From JANQEU01 sp965242805 (GTDB taxonomy: Bacteria; Bacteroidota; Bacteroidia; Cytophagales; Cyclobacteriaceae), in assembly GCA_965242805.1 (NCBI GenBank), contig CBDETD010000002.1:3162001-3226000 (forward strand): a stretch of 64,000 nucleotides of DNA, in the 5' to 3' direction. Shown here one piece after another: positions 25,004 through 34,654 of the stretch. Position 1 is the stretch's first letter, and every line of letters starts with the position of its first letter. A model generated the notes under the pieces. It saw nothing but the letters and a program-made list of their open reading frames with translations. It did no database searches and had not been told where the DNA came from. The position numbers and the translations under genes were made by a program.

Positions 25004-27382
25004 ATGTTCAACAATTTCTTCAAGACCACATTCAGGAATCTCCTGAAAAACAAATCATATGTCATCATTAATCTCGTTGGATTGGGACTAACCTTAGCCT
25101 GCTGTATAGTAGGTTATCTCAATTTCAAGTATGCTGCCGATTTCGATAAGAATCATGAAAACCATGCCAGGATCTTCAAGGTCCATGTGAACAAAAATGT
25201 ACAAAACAGAAATGTCCCATTTGGGATCACCCCTCTTCCTTTGGGGCATGCCATTAAGGATGAGCTAACTGGAGTATCACATTATTCCAGGTACGCGGAA
25301 ACTGGCTTGGTGATGAAAAAGGACCTCAAGATCCTTAACAGAGCAATTGTATTTGCCGAGGAAGATTTCTTCGAAATGTTCACCTTCCCATTTAAATATG
25401 GTTCCAAGGAGTCGTTTCTTGACCCTGGCAATATCATTTTGACAAGCGAACAGGCAGAGGTTTACTTCGGGGACCAGGATCCGGTTGGTGAAATCGTAAC
25501 ATTGATCCATGAGGAGGGAGAACAATTTTCGTTCATTGTGGGTGGAGTTCTTGAAAAGATTCCGCAAAACTCCAGTCTGCGGTTTCATGCGATCACGCAC
25601 TTTGAAAACTTCCTAAAGATCCGAAATTCGGATAACAATAAATGGAGTTGGTTCATATCTGCGACATTCTTTATGACCGAATCCGAAGATTTTCCCCAGC
25701 ACGTTGTGGATCATCTAAATCAGAATTACATTGAAATACAGAATGAAGCACGGGATGATTGGAAGGTAGGAAACTACTACCTGGAAAGATTGACAACACT
25801 GGGTAAAAATGCCCAGGACATTAGATCAAATTGGCTTTCCGAACCTCCTCCTCCTCCGGCTGTGATCGCACCCCTTATCATGGCAATTCTTATGCTCTTG
25901 ATCGCGTGTTTCAATTTCACCAACACTTCGATCGCTACCTCAAGTAAAAGGCTAAAGGAAATTGGAGTTCGCAAGGTGATGGGAAGTACCCGGCGTCAGT
26001 TGATCGCCCAATTCATGGGTGAAAATCTTGTCCTTTCGGTTTTCGCTATGTTGGCGGCTTTGGGAATTGCTTACTTCCTCGTCCCTCTCTATAGCGCCAT
26101 GTGGGAATTCATTGACCTTGAGTTGTCACTCACATCAAACCCGGGGTTGTATATTTTCCTTTTTGGACTGCTGGTGTTTACATCTGTGTTGGCGGGAGCT
26201 TACCCTTCATTATACATTTCTTCATACCAGCCTGTCAAAATCCTTCGAGGTAGTGTAAGGCTGGGAGGAACAAGCCCACTTTCTCGGACCTTGTTAGGAG
26301 CTCAATATGCGCTGACCGTTCTGGCATTGATTGGGAGCCTGGCATTCGTTAGCAATGCTAAATACCAGGAAACCCTGGATATGGGATTCGAAAAAGGAAA
26401 CGTGATCACAGTTCGAGTAGAAAATCAGTCCGATTACGAAAGGTTCAAAAATCAGGTAGACCAAATGCCTGAGGTGGTTGCTTCTGCAGGAACGTCCAAT
26501 AGCATTGGCTACTGGAATTACGGTCGAACACTGAGAAATGGTGAGCAAGAGATTGAATCTGACATGATGGATTTTGGCCTTGAATACAAAGACCTTATGG
26601 ACCTGGAAATCACAAAAGGTAGGTATTTTGAAGAGGACCTCTACGAACAAGACAGGTTGAATTCGATTGTTGTAAACGAAAGAATGGTAGAAGAATTTGG
26701 TTGGGAAGATCCTATTGGGCAGGTGCTGCAGGTTGACGATTCTACTCGGCTTTCGGTGATCGGGGTCATGAAAAACATTCATATGTGGGGATTTTGGGAT
26801 CCCATTGATCCCACCGGAATACGTCTTGCAAATAAGGATTATATGAATTTTGTTGTGGTTAAAACCAATCCTGGAAAACTTGTTGATACCTACGATGCAT
26901 TAGAATCCAAATGGTATGAGATATCACCAAACACTCCGTTTTCGGGAAGATACATGGATAATGTATTGAAGGAATCGGAACTGGTTAATAGTAATATATC
27001 CACGATGTTCATCTTCCTCGGATTGCTCGCTCTTGTGCTTAGCACTATAGGTTTATATACCCTCGTCTCATTGAATATAATCAAGCGTATCAAGGAGATC
27101 GGTATCCGCAAAGTGCTCGGTGCGAGTTTGACACATATCGTAACACTTATGAATCGTCAATTCTTCTGGATACTGGTGATTTCCGCCGTGATTGGAACCG
27201 GCCTTTCCTACTATGCAATAGATGCCTTGATGGCATCGATCTGGGCATATTACCAGGCAATGAGTGTATTCACCGTGGCTGTTCCTCTTTCGTTCCTTTT
27301 CTTCATCGCTTTATCCACCGCTTCAGGGAAGATCTTAACAGCTGCTGTGAGGAATCCCGTGGATTCTTTGAGGTACGAATGA
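25004..27382 (+). CDS. FtsX/MacB-type ABC transporter permease (orphan)
   Basis: A 792-residue paralogue of the permease at 15.7-18.1 kb: N-terminal helix (RNLLKNKSYVIINLVGLGL), a large periplasmic MacB-like domain, a first FtsX core with SSKRLKEIGVRKVMGSTRRQ, a second periplasmic domain, and a C-terminal core with IKRIKEIGIRKVLGAS. No ATPase is adjacent. It ends at a perfect 20-bp terminator hairpin. Sequence identity to the other copy looks modest, so these are old paralogues, not a recent duplication. Confidence 0.9.
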   Translation: MFNNFFKTTFRNLLKNKSYVIINLVGLGLTLACCIVGYLNFKYAADFDKNHENHARIFKVHVNKNVQNRNVPFGITPLPLGHAIKDELTGVSHYSRYAETGLVMKKDLKILNRAIVFAEEDFFEMFTFPFKYGSKESFLDPGNIILTSEQAEVYFGDQDPVGEIVTLIHEEGEQFSFIVGGVLEKIPQNSSLRFHAITHFENFLKIRNSDNNKWSWFISATFFMTESEDFPQHVVDHLNQNYIEIQNEARDDWKVGNYYLERLTTLGKNAQDIRSNWLSEPPPPPAVIAPLIMAILMLLIACFNFTNTSIATSSKRLKEIGVRKVMGSTRRQLIAQFMGENLVLSVFAMLAALGIAYFLVPLYSAMWEFIDLELSLTSNPGLYIFLFGLLVFTSVLAGAYPSLYISSYQPVKILRGSVRLGGTSPLSRTLLGAQYALTVLALIGSLAFVSNAKYQETLDMGFEKGNVITVRVENQSDYERFKNQVDQMPEVVASAGTSNSIGYWNYGRTLRNGEQEIESDMMDFGLEYKDLMDLEITKGRYFEEDLYEQDRLNSIVVNERMVEEFGWEDPIGQVLQVDDSTRLSVIGVMKNIHMWGFWDPIDPTGIRLANKDYMNFVVVKTNPGKLVDTYDALESKWYEISPNTPFSGRYMDNVLKESELVNSNISTMFIFLGLLALVLSTIGLYTLVSLNIIKRIKEIGIRKVLGASLTHIVTLMNRQFFWILVISAVIGTGLSYYAIDALMASIWAYYQAMSVFTVAVPLSFLFFIALSTASGKILTAAVRNPVDSLRYE

Positions 27383-27387
27383 AAACA

Positions 27388-27430
27388 AAAGATGATTTCC
27401 GAAGTTTGCGAAACTTCGGAAATCATCTTT
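27388..27430. terminator. Perfect 20-bp bidirectional terminator hairpin
   Basis: Arms 27388-27407 and 27411-27430 are exact reverse complements around a 3-nt GCG loop; the outer AAA/TTT supplies a short T-tract in both directions. It separates the convergent permease and collagen-like lipoprotein genes. Confidence 0.85.
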
Positions 27431-27433
27431 CCA

Positions 27434-28009
27434 TCACCTCCTATCTCCCACTTTCGAATATTTCGTATTCAAATCCGGTAACCCCATGGCTTCCTTCACT
27501 GCGTTGTAATCATTAAAATCAACACGGCCTCCATTCCAAAATTCACCGGGAACAACCACCACTCTCGCCACCCAATCATCCGTATCAATTGAGGCCAATA
27601 GATCCAACGGGAATTCAGCATCCAACCATAACCTCACGTCATAAAGTGTGAAATCAAAGTTATACTGAAGCAAGCCGTCCAATGTCAATACTTGCTGTGG
27701 AAGAGGTCGCCATACCTCAAGAATTTCTCCATCTATCTCAAGAACTTCCCATAAGAAGTAGACGAGAACTACGTCCGAATGAAAAGTTTCAAAGTCCTCC
27801 GGAAATGGCAGAATTGCTTCATAGTCCGGTCCGAAAAAGCTGACCTCCTCATACTCAAAAACATAACCAATTTCACCGGGTGCACCTTGAGGACCTACGG
27901 GGCCGGCAGGACCGCGAGGGCCAGGAGGGCCGATCTCGCCATAATATTCATTACATGAAGTTGTTGCGATCAGAACGCCGATCCCAATTATTTGTAAAAG
28001 TTTTTTCAT
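27434..28009 (-). CDS. Collagen-like repeat lipoprotein
   Basis: A 191-residue lipoprotein: signal sequence ending in ATTSC (Cys19), then eight Gly-X-Y triplets (GPPGPRGPAGPVGPQGAPG) at about residues 24-48, and a globular C-terminal domain of about 140 residues rich in acidic and aromatic amino acids. The short collagen-like stretch can trimerise and hold the C-terminal domain off the membrane surface. Such proteins are frequent in Bacteroidota; the role of the terminal domain is unknown. Monocistronic between two terminators. Confidence 0.85.
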   Translation of the reverse strand: MKKLLQIIGIGVLIATTSCNEYYGEIGPPGPRGPAGPVGPQGAPGEIGYVFEYEEVSFFGPDYEAILPFPEDFETFHSDVVLVYFLWEVLEIDGEILEVWRPLPQQVLTLDGLLQYNFDFTLYDVRLWLDAEFPLDLLASIDTDDWVARVVVVPGEFWNGGRVDFNDYNAVKEAMGLPDLNTKYSKVGDRR

Positions 28010-28073
28010 GACCTACGAATTTGATTCACCTCTGGTAATTCAAATTTTGGGCCAAAAATGATTTGTGATTATT

Positions 28074-28096
28074 AAAACACTGGAAGTCAGTGTTTT
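28074..28096 (-). terminator. Intrinsic terminator of the GAF-protein gene
   Basis: AAAACACTG (28074-28082) and CAGTGTTTT (28088-28096) form a 9-bp stem with a 5-nt loop, just downstream of the minus-strand stop at 28109. The AAAA side gives a TTTT tail on the minus strand. Confidence 0.75.
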
Positions 28097-28108
28097 ATAT
28101 TACATAGA

Positions 28109-30463
28109 CTACTTCTGAACCTTCGACGTTGCCCCGATTTTTTCCAGCTCTTTCTCCATTTGACTGGGGCCCATCTCCACTTTAACCCTCAAAGCTCTCA
28201 ACCCGCTGACTCCCTGAAGGTCTTCAAGGTCAAGCTCTTCAATAACCGGGCCGATCATTCCCTTATGACGTAGATATTCCAGGTAACTTTTGTATTCGAG
28301 TGCGTCCTCAGGATGAGAGTAGACAATTGCCACCGTGTTCGGTTTGGTTAACCTCTCATCTGTATCCTTGATATGTACTTTGTCAATTCGTTTTTTCACG
28401 ATCTCATATCGCATGTTGTAGGCGCCATCCACATCAAACTGCTTCTCATCCATTTTGAACTTCACCGCCAAAGGCTGGCTATGGACCAGAACAAGGTGTG
28501 TGGTGTCCAAAGGAATAGGTAAATCAGTTTTCAGGTCTTCAGCCATCCTGGCGATCTCAATTGAGGTCTGAAGTTGCCAAAGTCTCATATTTCGAAGGTA
28601 GATCGGCTTGAAATGCTTTTCATTTGTGATCGACTGGCCTAAGTATACATTGTATTCGACTCCATCTGTTTTATACACTTCATAATAATGGGGGAAAATA
28701 CTCTGGGCCTTCTCCTGTTGCCTTTCCAGATATAAAGATATTTCGTCGTTGATACGTGTAAGGCTCCTCTCAAAGTCTTTTCGGTGATTGTAAACGATCC
28801 CGATTTCCTGATCAAGAGCATTCCAGTACTCCTTCGTTACCTCTTTGAATCCGTTGATATCACCTTCCAATCCAAGGATCAAAGGCTCCACCTCGTCCTT
28901 GAGGAAATTAACAATACTCAGTTCGTCCCCTGAAAGAAGGCCTCTCTTCAGTTTCGATACACTCTTATTGATTCGATAAACAATCTCCCCAAAAATTGGA
29001 TAATCCAACTCCTTTCTTGCCTCCTGAATTACTTTCTTGGAAAGTTTTAATTGCTCTATAAGGTCTTTGGCAATGGCTTCATTCCTTATTATCGAAGAAT
29101 TTCTAATATCGGAAGCTGCATATAAGGGATGAACATTGTCAAGGACGATTTCGTCTGGCTTCACTCCTTCACCTATCTCCTGCTGATACAGAATGTGCAT
29201 CGCCGCTTCTCTGAATTTCCACTCAACCGAAGGATGGATTGATGTATAGTTCTCCTTGATCGTTGACTGGATCTTGTTCCTCATCTCCTCGCGGTCCCTT
29301 TCGAGTGCAACGGAAAATAATGGTAAGATCTCCTGAAGCTGTAAAAGCCTTGCCATATTAAGCGCCTTGGCTTTTTTACTTCCGATCTCCAGAACTCCAA
29401 TCAGCTCATCATGGCTGATCAGCGGGATCAGCATCAGGCTTTTTATCTTTTCTTTTAACTCTTTTGACGTAATCGGGAACCGAGGATCACGGTCAATATC
29501 CGTGACAACTATCGGGCCCTTTGATTCCTTGAGCTGTTTATATATGTCATACAATCGCTCATCCAGAACTCCATCTTCTTTTACCAGCTTGCTTCTGCAA
29601 GATTCCTTGGCTGCTTGTATTTTGTTTTCTTGAGAATGATGACTGGAGATACCGATCTTAAGATCCGGTATCCTTAGCATAGATCTCAAGTTTGATTCCA
29701 AGACCTCAATCTTTGCCTGATTCAAAACACTACCCTGTTCCAGAAGAGCTTCCTTGATCTGTGAAACGACTTCCACAGATGTAGCCTTGGTCAGGGAGTA
29801 AATAGCAAATCCCCTGAACTCGAACAACGATGGAGGTAGTTTTTCCATCCAGAGTGGTAGGTCATCCAGGTTTCTCAGTAGGTCCTCGATGTCATCATCC
29901 TTGAATTGTGGTAATTCTCCTTTCAATGTGATCTCGCAAAACCTAGGATCAAAAGACATATGGAAATAGTCCTTCAGGCCGTTCTCGTTTGTTTTTTGCA
30001 ATACGATCCTTTCTTTTTCCGTCTCCTCCACACCGTAAAACTGATAGAGAATTGCCTGGTAGGCGGATATTGTTTTATAGGCTGCAATCTCTTCCATGGA
30101 AACATCCATCGCCATGTTTATCAATGAACCCGCTTCATTAACTATTTCATGAAACTTGGGTGTAGCGTAGAAATATTCCATGGAAAAAGGACGAAACAGT
30201 GCCATGATCTGCTGATCCACGGCTGCTGGTGGTACTACTGCGGACACCAATTTCTTAATAAGGTCTTGATGCGGTTCAGCTTCTTCGATATTTGAAAAAG
30301 AAGACCTGATTTCAGGCTGTTTTTCGACAAGCTCAATGATTGCCTTCGCCTGGGTCGAAATAATCGGATCGTCGTTATATTGTTGTAATTCCCAATACCC
30401 AATAATCCCTGTAAAACTCAGGGTTGATTTGAATGGGAATCCATCTATTCTCAATTCTCTCAT
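28109..30463 (-). CDS. Large GAF-domain protein without visible output domain
   Basis: The 784-residue soluble protein has a long helical N-terminal part (1-290), a GAF domain at about 300-400 (GPIVVTDIDRDPRF, LIPLISHDELIGVLEIGS), a helical middle, and a C-terminal alpha/beta part (about 590-780). I find no kinase, cyclase, GGDEF, EAL or DNA-binding domain, so the signal must pass through protein contacts. It lacks membrane segments and a signal peptide. It is flanked by its own terminator and a divergent SDR gene. The ligand and role are unknown. Confidence 0.8.
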   Translation of the reverse strand: MRELRIDGFPFKSTLSFTGIIGYWELQQYNDDPIISTQAKAIIELVEKQPEIRSSFSNIEEAEPHQDLIKKLVSAVVPPAAVDQQIMALFRPFSMEYFYATPKFHEIVNEAGSLINMAMDVSMEEIAAYKTISAYQAILYQFYGVEETEKERIVLQKTNENGLKDYFHMSFDPRFCEITLKGELPQFKDDDIEDLLRNLDDLPLWMEKLPPSLFEFRGFAIYSLTKATSVEVVSQIKEALLEQGSVLNQAKIEVLESNLRSMLRIPDLKIGISSHHSQENKIQAAKESCRSKLVKEDGVLDERLYDIYKQLKESKGPIVVTDIDRDPRFPITSKELKEKIKSLMLIPLISHDELIGVLEIGSKKAKALNMARLLQLQEILPLFSVALERDREEMRNKIQSTIKENYTSIHPSVEWKFREAAMHILYQQEIGEGVKPDEIVLDNVHPLYAASDIRNSSIIRNEAIAKDLIEQLKLSKKVIQEARKELDYPIFGEIVYRINKSVSKLKRGLLSGDELSIVNFLKDEVEPLILGLEGDINGFKEVTKEYWNALDQEIGIVYNHRKDFERSLTRINDEISLYLERQQEKAQSIFPHYYEVYKTDGVEYNVYLGQSITNEKHFKPIYLRNMRLWQLQTSIEIARMAEDLKTDLPIPLDTTHLVLVHSQPLAVKFKMDEKQFDVDGAYNMRYEIVKKRIDKVHIKDTDERLTKPNTVAIVYSHPEDALEYKSYLEYLRHKGMIGPVIEELDLEDLQGVSGLRALRVKVEMGPSQMEKELEKIGATSKVQK

Positions 30464-30605
30464 CTAATTCGCTTCTTACTTGTTAAGTCAATACGCTTTT
30501 CAATATGAAATTGTTCCTTAATTGAATTTAATATCGACAATAATCGAAATTAACGCAATGTTTTCTTCATTCTGTGCTATTTTTCATAATAAATAACTTT
30601 ATCAC

Positions 30606-31367
30606 ATGTACATAAATCTCTCTGGTTTGAATATTCTGGTTACGGGTGCCAGTAGGGGAATAGGTAAAGCTATTGCCACAAAACTGGCTGAAGCCGGAGC
30701 GACCATTGCCGTACATTACAACAAAAACACTAGGGAAGCAGAGAATTTAGCTCATATCCTTGGAAACGGATCGAAGGCTTTCCAGGCGGATCTCTCCAAA
30801 AATGGAGAAGCCGGCAAACTATTTGAGAGGGTAAGCCTCGAAATGAGTAGTGTTGAAATTTTGATCAACAATGCCGCTATTGCGAAGTCCGTGACCATGA
30901 AATCATCCGAAGATGATTGGCTCAAGGTGTGGAACGAAACTATGATGGTAAATCTTACAAGTACAGCTATTCTATGTAAAAAGGCCATTGAGCATTTCCT
31001 GCAGAGAAAGTCGGCGGGCAGGATCATAAACATAAGTTCCCGGGCGGCTTTCCGTGGAGATACCGAGGAGTACATCGCCTACGGAGCATCCAAAGCAGGT
31101 ATGATTGCACTCACAAGCTCTATCGCCAGGGCTTATGGAAAAGATGGGATCAAGGCCTTCAATATCGCCCCTGGGTTTGTTCGAACGGATATGGCCCAGG
31201 ATTTTATTAATCAGTACGGTGAAAACCACGCTAAGGACGACATCGCACTGGAACGGTTAACCGAGCCAAAGGATATAGCTCCCCTCATCACTTTCATCGC
31301 TTCCGGTATGGCTGATCATGCAACAGGATCGACTTTCGATGTGAATGCCGCGAGTTACGTACATTAA
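30606..31367 (+). CDS. Short-chain dehydrogenase/reductase
   Basis: A 253-residue classical SDR: nucleotide-binding TGASRGIG at 13-20, NNAA at 88-91, catalytic Ser144/145, and Tyr159-xxx-Lys163 (YGASK). The pattern is FabG-like, so NAD(P)H-dependent reduction of a keto group is likely. Neighbours do not point to a pathway; the gene is not next to fatty-acid synthesis genes. Most likely monocistronic. Confidence 0.92.
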   Translation: MYINLSGLNILVTGASRGIGKAIATKLAEAGATIAVHYNKNTREAENLAHILGNGSKAFQADLSKNGEAGKLFERVSLEMSSVEILINNAAIAKSVTMKSSEDDWLKVWNETMMVNLTSTAILCKKAIEHFLQRKSAGRIINISSRAAFRGDTEEYIAYGASKAGMIALTSSIARAYGKDGIKAFNIAPGFVRTDMAQDFINQYGENHAKDDIALERLTEPKDIAPLITFIASGMADHATGSTFDVNAASYVH

Positions 31368-31491
31368 CGAATTGATTGACTCTCTCAACAGATTTTTTTC
31401 CGGTTCATTCAGAGATTGTTCTGATGTCGGTATTTGTTAGATTTAATGATTAAATTAGATGCACTATTGATAAGTTATAATTGAAATCCAC

Positions 31492-31887
31492 ATGAGCATA
31501 AAAGCACAACTCAGCGCCTTAATCCAACTAGCCAAAATCGACGGTGATTTTGACGGACAGGAAAAGCTACATATTCTGATGGTGGGAAGAGCCAACGGCT
31601 TGAGTGATGAAGAAATAAAAGAAATTGTTGAAAACCCAGTAGAAATACCTCAGCTTGGTACATTGACAGAGGACGAGAAATTTGACTACCTCTACAATAT
31701 CGTTCAGCTGATGAAAATCGATAGTAAAGTATTCCTGAGTGAAGTTAAATACTGCGAGGATCTGGCTGAAAAACTAGGTTTCAAAAGGAAGGTGATTTCC
31801 GCACTATCTTCAAGAATTTACTCTGATCCGTCGATCACATCAGATGTGGATTCCTTGAAGAAGGCAGTTAAAAAGTATCAAATGTAA
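31492..31887 (+). CDS. TerB-like (tellurite resistance family) protein
   Basis: A 131-residue all-helical protein with the TerB-type opening LIQLAKIDGDFDGQEK and a second LMKIDSKVFLSEVKY repeat, both of the form that carries metal-binding acidic residues in TerB. No other ter genes are present, so a general metal- or stress-sensing role is more likely than tellurite resistance. It is followed after 3 bp by a strong intrinsic terminator. Confidence 0.78.
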   Translation: MSIKAQLSALIQLAKIDGDFDGQEKLHILMVGRANGLSDEEIKEIVENPVEIPQLGTLTEDEKFDYLYNIVQLMKIDSKVFLSEVKYCEDLAEKLGFKRKVISALSSRIYSDPSITSDVDSLKKAVKKYQM

Positions 31888-31890
31888 TTG

Positions 31891-31914
31891 AAAGCCCACA
31901 TCGGGCTTTTTTTA
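31891..31914 (+). terminator. Intrinsic terminator of the terB-like gene
   Basis: AAAGCCC (31891-31897), 5-nt loop, GGGCTTT (31903-31909), then a T-tract to 31913. Strong plus-strand terminator. It lies only 5 bp before the TTG chosen as start of the next gene. Confidence 0.88.
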
Positions 31915-31918
31915 TTCA

Positions 31919-32785
31919 TTGTTGCGTGTAGAGGATAAATATGACTGGTTCAATATTGAACCGGTAGATCTTGATGACTTCAGAGATCTAAGGGACCAAT
32001 ACCATCATGCTATCCAGAATGTTGGCGCTGTGGGTCGCATGTATCTTGGACAAACAGAAGGTGACAGTAACGCATCACTAAGCTGGGTTCCCGGATTGTG
32101 GAGATTGGTGGGTAAATGGATAGATGGAATTGAGACCTTCAGATCATCGATCAGTTTTCATGATTTCACGATATATCTGGTCAATAAAAAGGTGAAGACT
32201 TTGGCCTCACTAAGTTTAGGTGGGAAAACACAAAACCAGATCCTGGTTTGGCTTGAAGAACAGATCATCAACCTCAACCTGTCATCCTCGCATTTGCAAA
32301 TGAATTTGCCCTACCGACTACCGGACTTCCGAACTGCAAAAAAAGGTGAAAAGTTCTCCGACGTAGATCCTCATTTATGTGAGATCATGGGCGGCCATTT
32401 TCACAATGCATTTTTTCTTTTTTCAAAAATGAAAGAAGTCTATCGGAATACAACCGATATTGTGATCCATCCCAGGGAATTTACAATTACTATGCAGATC
32501 ATTCTCAAGCAAACAGATGAAGCTGCCACGAATACTTATATGGAAGTTGGATTCAATCCTGGAGATGAGTTTTACGGTGAACCCTATTTCTTTGTAAAAT
32601 CATGGCCCAATATTCCTGAGTCAAAATTTACGCCGATGAAAACAAGGGGCATTTGGCACGATGACGACTGGGTAGGAGCAGTATATTTAACCCGTAACCT
32701 TTGGGATAGTGACGACCAGGAATCCACAACTGCCTATTTCTTCGAAGAAGCTACCTCGCAGATCAGAAAATTGCTATTAACTTAA
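31919..32785 (+). CDS. Conserved-looking hypothetical cytosolic protein
   Basis: A 288-residue protein without signal peptide or membrane helices, rich in Trp and acidic residues (SWVPGLWRLVGKWIDG near 55; IWHDDDWVGAVYL near 246). I do not recognise the family. The TTG start at 31919 is the only start that keeps the N-terminal segment; the first in-frame ATG would be at 32039 (residue 41). The leader between the terminator and this TTG is almost nil, so the mRNA may be near-leaderless or the real start is later. It overlaps the convergent NAT gene by 9 bp. Confidence 0.65.
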   Translation: MLRVEDKYDWFNIEPVDLDDFRDLRDQYHHAIQNVGAVGRMYLGQTEGDSNASLSWVPGLWRLVGKWIDGIETFRSSISFHDFTIYLVNKKVKTLASLSLGGKTQNQILVWLEEQIINLNLSSSHLQMNLPYRLPDFRTAKKGEKFSDVDPHLCEIMGGHFHNAFFLFSKMKEVYRNTTDIVIHPREFTITMQIILKQTDEAATNTYMEVGFNPGDEFYGEPYFFVKSWPNIPESKFTPMKTRGIWHDDDWVGAVYLTRNLWDSDDQESTTAYFFEEATSQIRKLLLT

Positions 32786-33556
32786 TTCGTGGGGAAGTAT
32801 TCCAAAATGCTCTTCCAGTAGTACTTGGAATTCGTCATCATTCATTATCGGGCGTTCTTCTTTTTTCCCGTATCTATAGATCTTTATTTTGTCCTGCCTG
32901 AGAATAACCCGTCCCCCATTTTCATCTATACGTGAAATGATCTTGTTTTTCCGAAAATAAGATTCGGGGTCATCTTGATGCTTATCGTTAATATCCAGAA
33001 ACTCAATTAGTCGATGAGGTTTGAGATTTGTTTTGTAGTAAGTCTCAAAGTGGGCCTGATCCCTGGATCTCATTAAAAAGTACTCCCCGTCCGGATTAAT
33101 GTCAAACCTGTAGAACCATGATCTATCCATTGTGACTTGACCTGGAAGGATTTCTTTCGGGATCGTCGGCCCATCAATCTGACCCGCATCTACCAAATAT
33201 CTTCTTTCCGACAAGGCCACAACGATCATCATGTGATCCATTGGAGAACTATATGTCCCGTCTTTGTTATAAAACCTGGCAGAAACCAGTGAACAATCAA
33301 ACCCCAATGAGCTCAATAAATTGAATAATAAGCCATTCAACTCAAAGCAATATCCTCCCCTGTGGGATGGTATTATCTTGTTGTAAATTTTTTCAATATT
33401 TAAAACTTTCCTTTTACCATGATGGATGTCAAGATTCTCAAATGGAATATATTTCAAATGATTGAGTTGGATCTGGCACAGAAATGGAAGAGAGGGACTC
33501 TCGGGGATTAATTTAAGTTTATCCAAATAACGATCCCAATCTAGTTTACTGGACAT
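32777..33556 (-). CDS. Arylamine N-acetyltransferase
   Basis: With the ATG at 33556 (product MSSKLDWDRYLDKL...) the enzyme is 259 residues with the catalytic triad Cys70 (RGGYCFELN), His108 (MDHMMIVV) and Asp123 (YLVDAGQ). NATs transfer acetyl from acetyl-CoA to aromatic amines or hydrazines. The longer frame back to 33613 adds 19 residues unlike the family, so I prefer the shorter start. It overlaps the upstream hypothetical gene by 11 bp, suggesting translational coupling. Confidence 0.88.
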   Translation of the reverse strand: MSSKLDWDRYLDKLKLIPESPSLPFLCQIQLNHLKYIPFENLDIHHGKRKVLNIEKIYNKIIPSHRGGYCFELNGLLFNLLSSLGFDCSLVSARFYNKDGTYSSPMDHMMIVVALSERRYLVDAGQIDGPTIPKEILPGQVTMDRSWFYRFDINPDGEYFLMRSRDQAHFETYYKTNLKPHRLIEFLDINDKHQDDPESYFRKNKIISRIDENGGRVILRQDKIKIYRYGKKEERPIMNDDEFQVLLEEHFGILPHELS

Positions 33557-34589
33557 TATTTTGAAGGTGGGTGATGAAGTTTTGAATGGCCGCGGTGACA
33601 CTTTCATCAGCATCCCAGTACCTGCCTACATGTACATCTGACCTTGCCGTTTGTTGAATGTAACATTTGAAAACCGTGCGATTCATATCAATGGTTTTCA
33701 TTGTTCTTGATCCGTTGGGTAATGGTACCACTGAAATATAATCCGTCTGTGAGGGGTCTATTTCATAGTTCAAGATCTTCTTAATTGTATTGCCACTCGT
33801 ATTGATTATTCGGAGAACATATTGAAATCTTTTCTTAAAGAGTGCCTCATCTTCATCTTCGTAAACAAACTCATGTGGAAATGGATACTGAGCGAACGCA
33901 GACTTTATTGTTTCATTCCACCGAGTGATTGATGCATTGTACTCTGTTACCTTTTCGGGATCTGATACCTGCTCTTCGGAAAGAAGTGGTGTCAGGGCAA
34001 TTGCCAAAGTTGCTTTTGTCAGCCTGGAGGGGTAATTGGGATATTGCTTTCCCTTAAAGACAAGTATGTCATCAACAATTTCCGGATATTCAGGGACAAG
34101 AAAGTTTTTATAGTTGACGTCGAGTTTCTTAATCTGCAATGCTAACTTGAAAATGACATCATTTAGTGAGAAGGCCTCCTCATACCAACTCGATTCGTTA
34201 TAGAGCAATTGTCCATTTCTCATTGGGATAATTGCAAGTTCATGGGACTTGTTACGAATATCGATTATAAACAAATTACTTATTCCACGTGCTTCAAAGA
34301 GTTGTTGGAACTTGCGGCTTATGTAAGGAGAAGCATGAAAATCCTGATAGTGGAGATACAATACAGGATCGATGTTCATTCGAATTAATTGTCGATGGGT
34401 CTGATGAGCTGATTTCTTCCACTCTTCATTTTTTTCATTAGTCGAAATGATGACCGCGGACCTCGAATCAAACAATGACAATGGAATATCAATACCTACA
34501 TTACAAAGTTTTACCTCAGGTAAACTTTGGGTATACGAAAAGTGACATCCTAAAAAAAAAAGCAAGGTCGTCAATAACGTGGAACGCAT
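33546..34589 (-). CDS. Exported hypothetical protein
   Basis: The 347-residue protein has an N-terminal signal sequence (MRSTLLTTLLFFLGCHFSYTQ). Cys15 lies in FFLGC, a possible lipobox, but cleavage after YTQ is as likely. The mature part is mixed alpha/beta with no recognised motif. It overlaps the NAT gene by 11 bp and is probably the first gene of a two-gene unit. Function unknown. Confidence 0.65.
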   Translation of the reverse strand: MRSTLLTTLLFFLGCHFSYTQSLPEVKLCNVGIDIPLSLFDSRSAVIISTNEKNEEWKKSAHQTHRQLIRMNIDPVLYLHYQDFHASPYISRKFQQLFEARGISNLFIIDIRNKSHELAIIPMRNGQLLYNESSWYEEAFSLNDVIFKLALQIKKLDVNYKNFLVPEYPEIVDDILVFKGKQYPNYPSRLTKATLAIALTPLLSEEQVSDPEKVTEYNASITRWNETIKSAFAQYPFPHEFVYEDEDEALFKKRFQYVLRIINTSGNTIKKILNYEIDPSQTDYISVVPLPNGSRTMKTIDMNRTVFKCYIQQTARSDVHVGRYWDADESVTAAIQNFITHLQNNVQ

Positions 34590-34654
34590 CTACTTGGATG
34601 GATTTGAGTTAAATTTATACATATCAACTACTGATCAAAAGAATTTAGTACACC

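Noticed and set aside
15734..27382. The two long permeases as a recent duplication or composite transposon
   Set aside because: They differ throughout, lie in opposite orientation 7 kb apart, and there are no transposase genes or matching terminal repeats.
31492..31887. Tellurite-resistance system
   Set aside because: Only a single TerB-like domain; no terC, terD, terE or terZ genes accompany it.
34286..34291. CACGTG core with a TTCC left arm (parS-like)
   Set aside because: Right arm GCTTCA does not match; it lies in a coding region, so it is a chance half-site.
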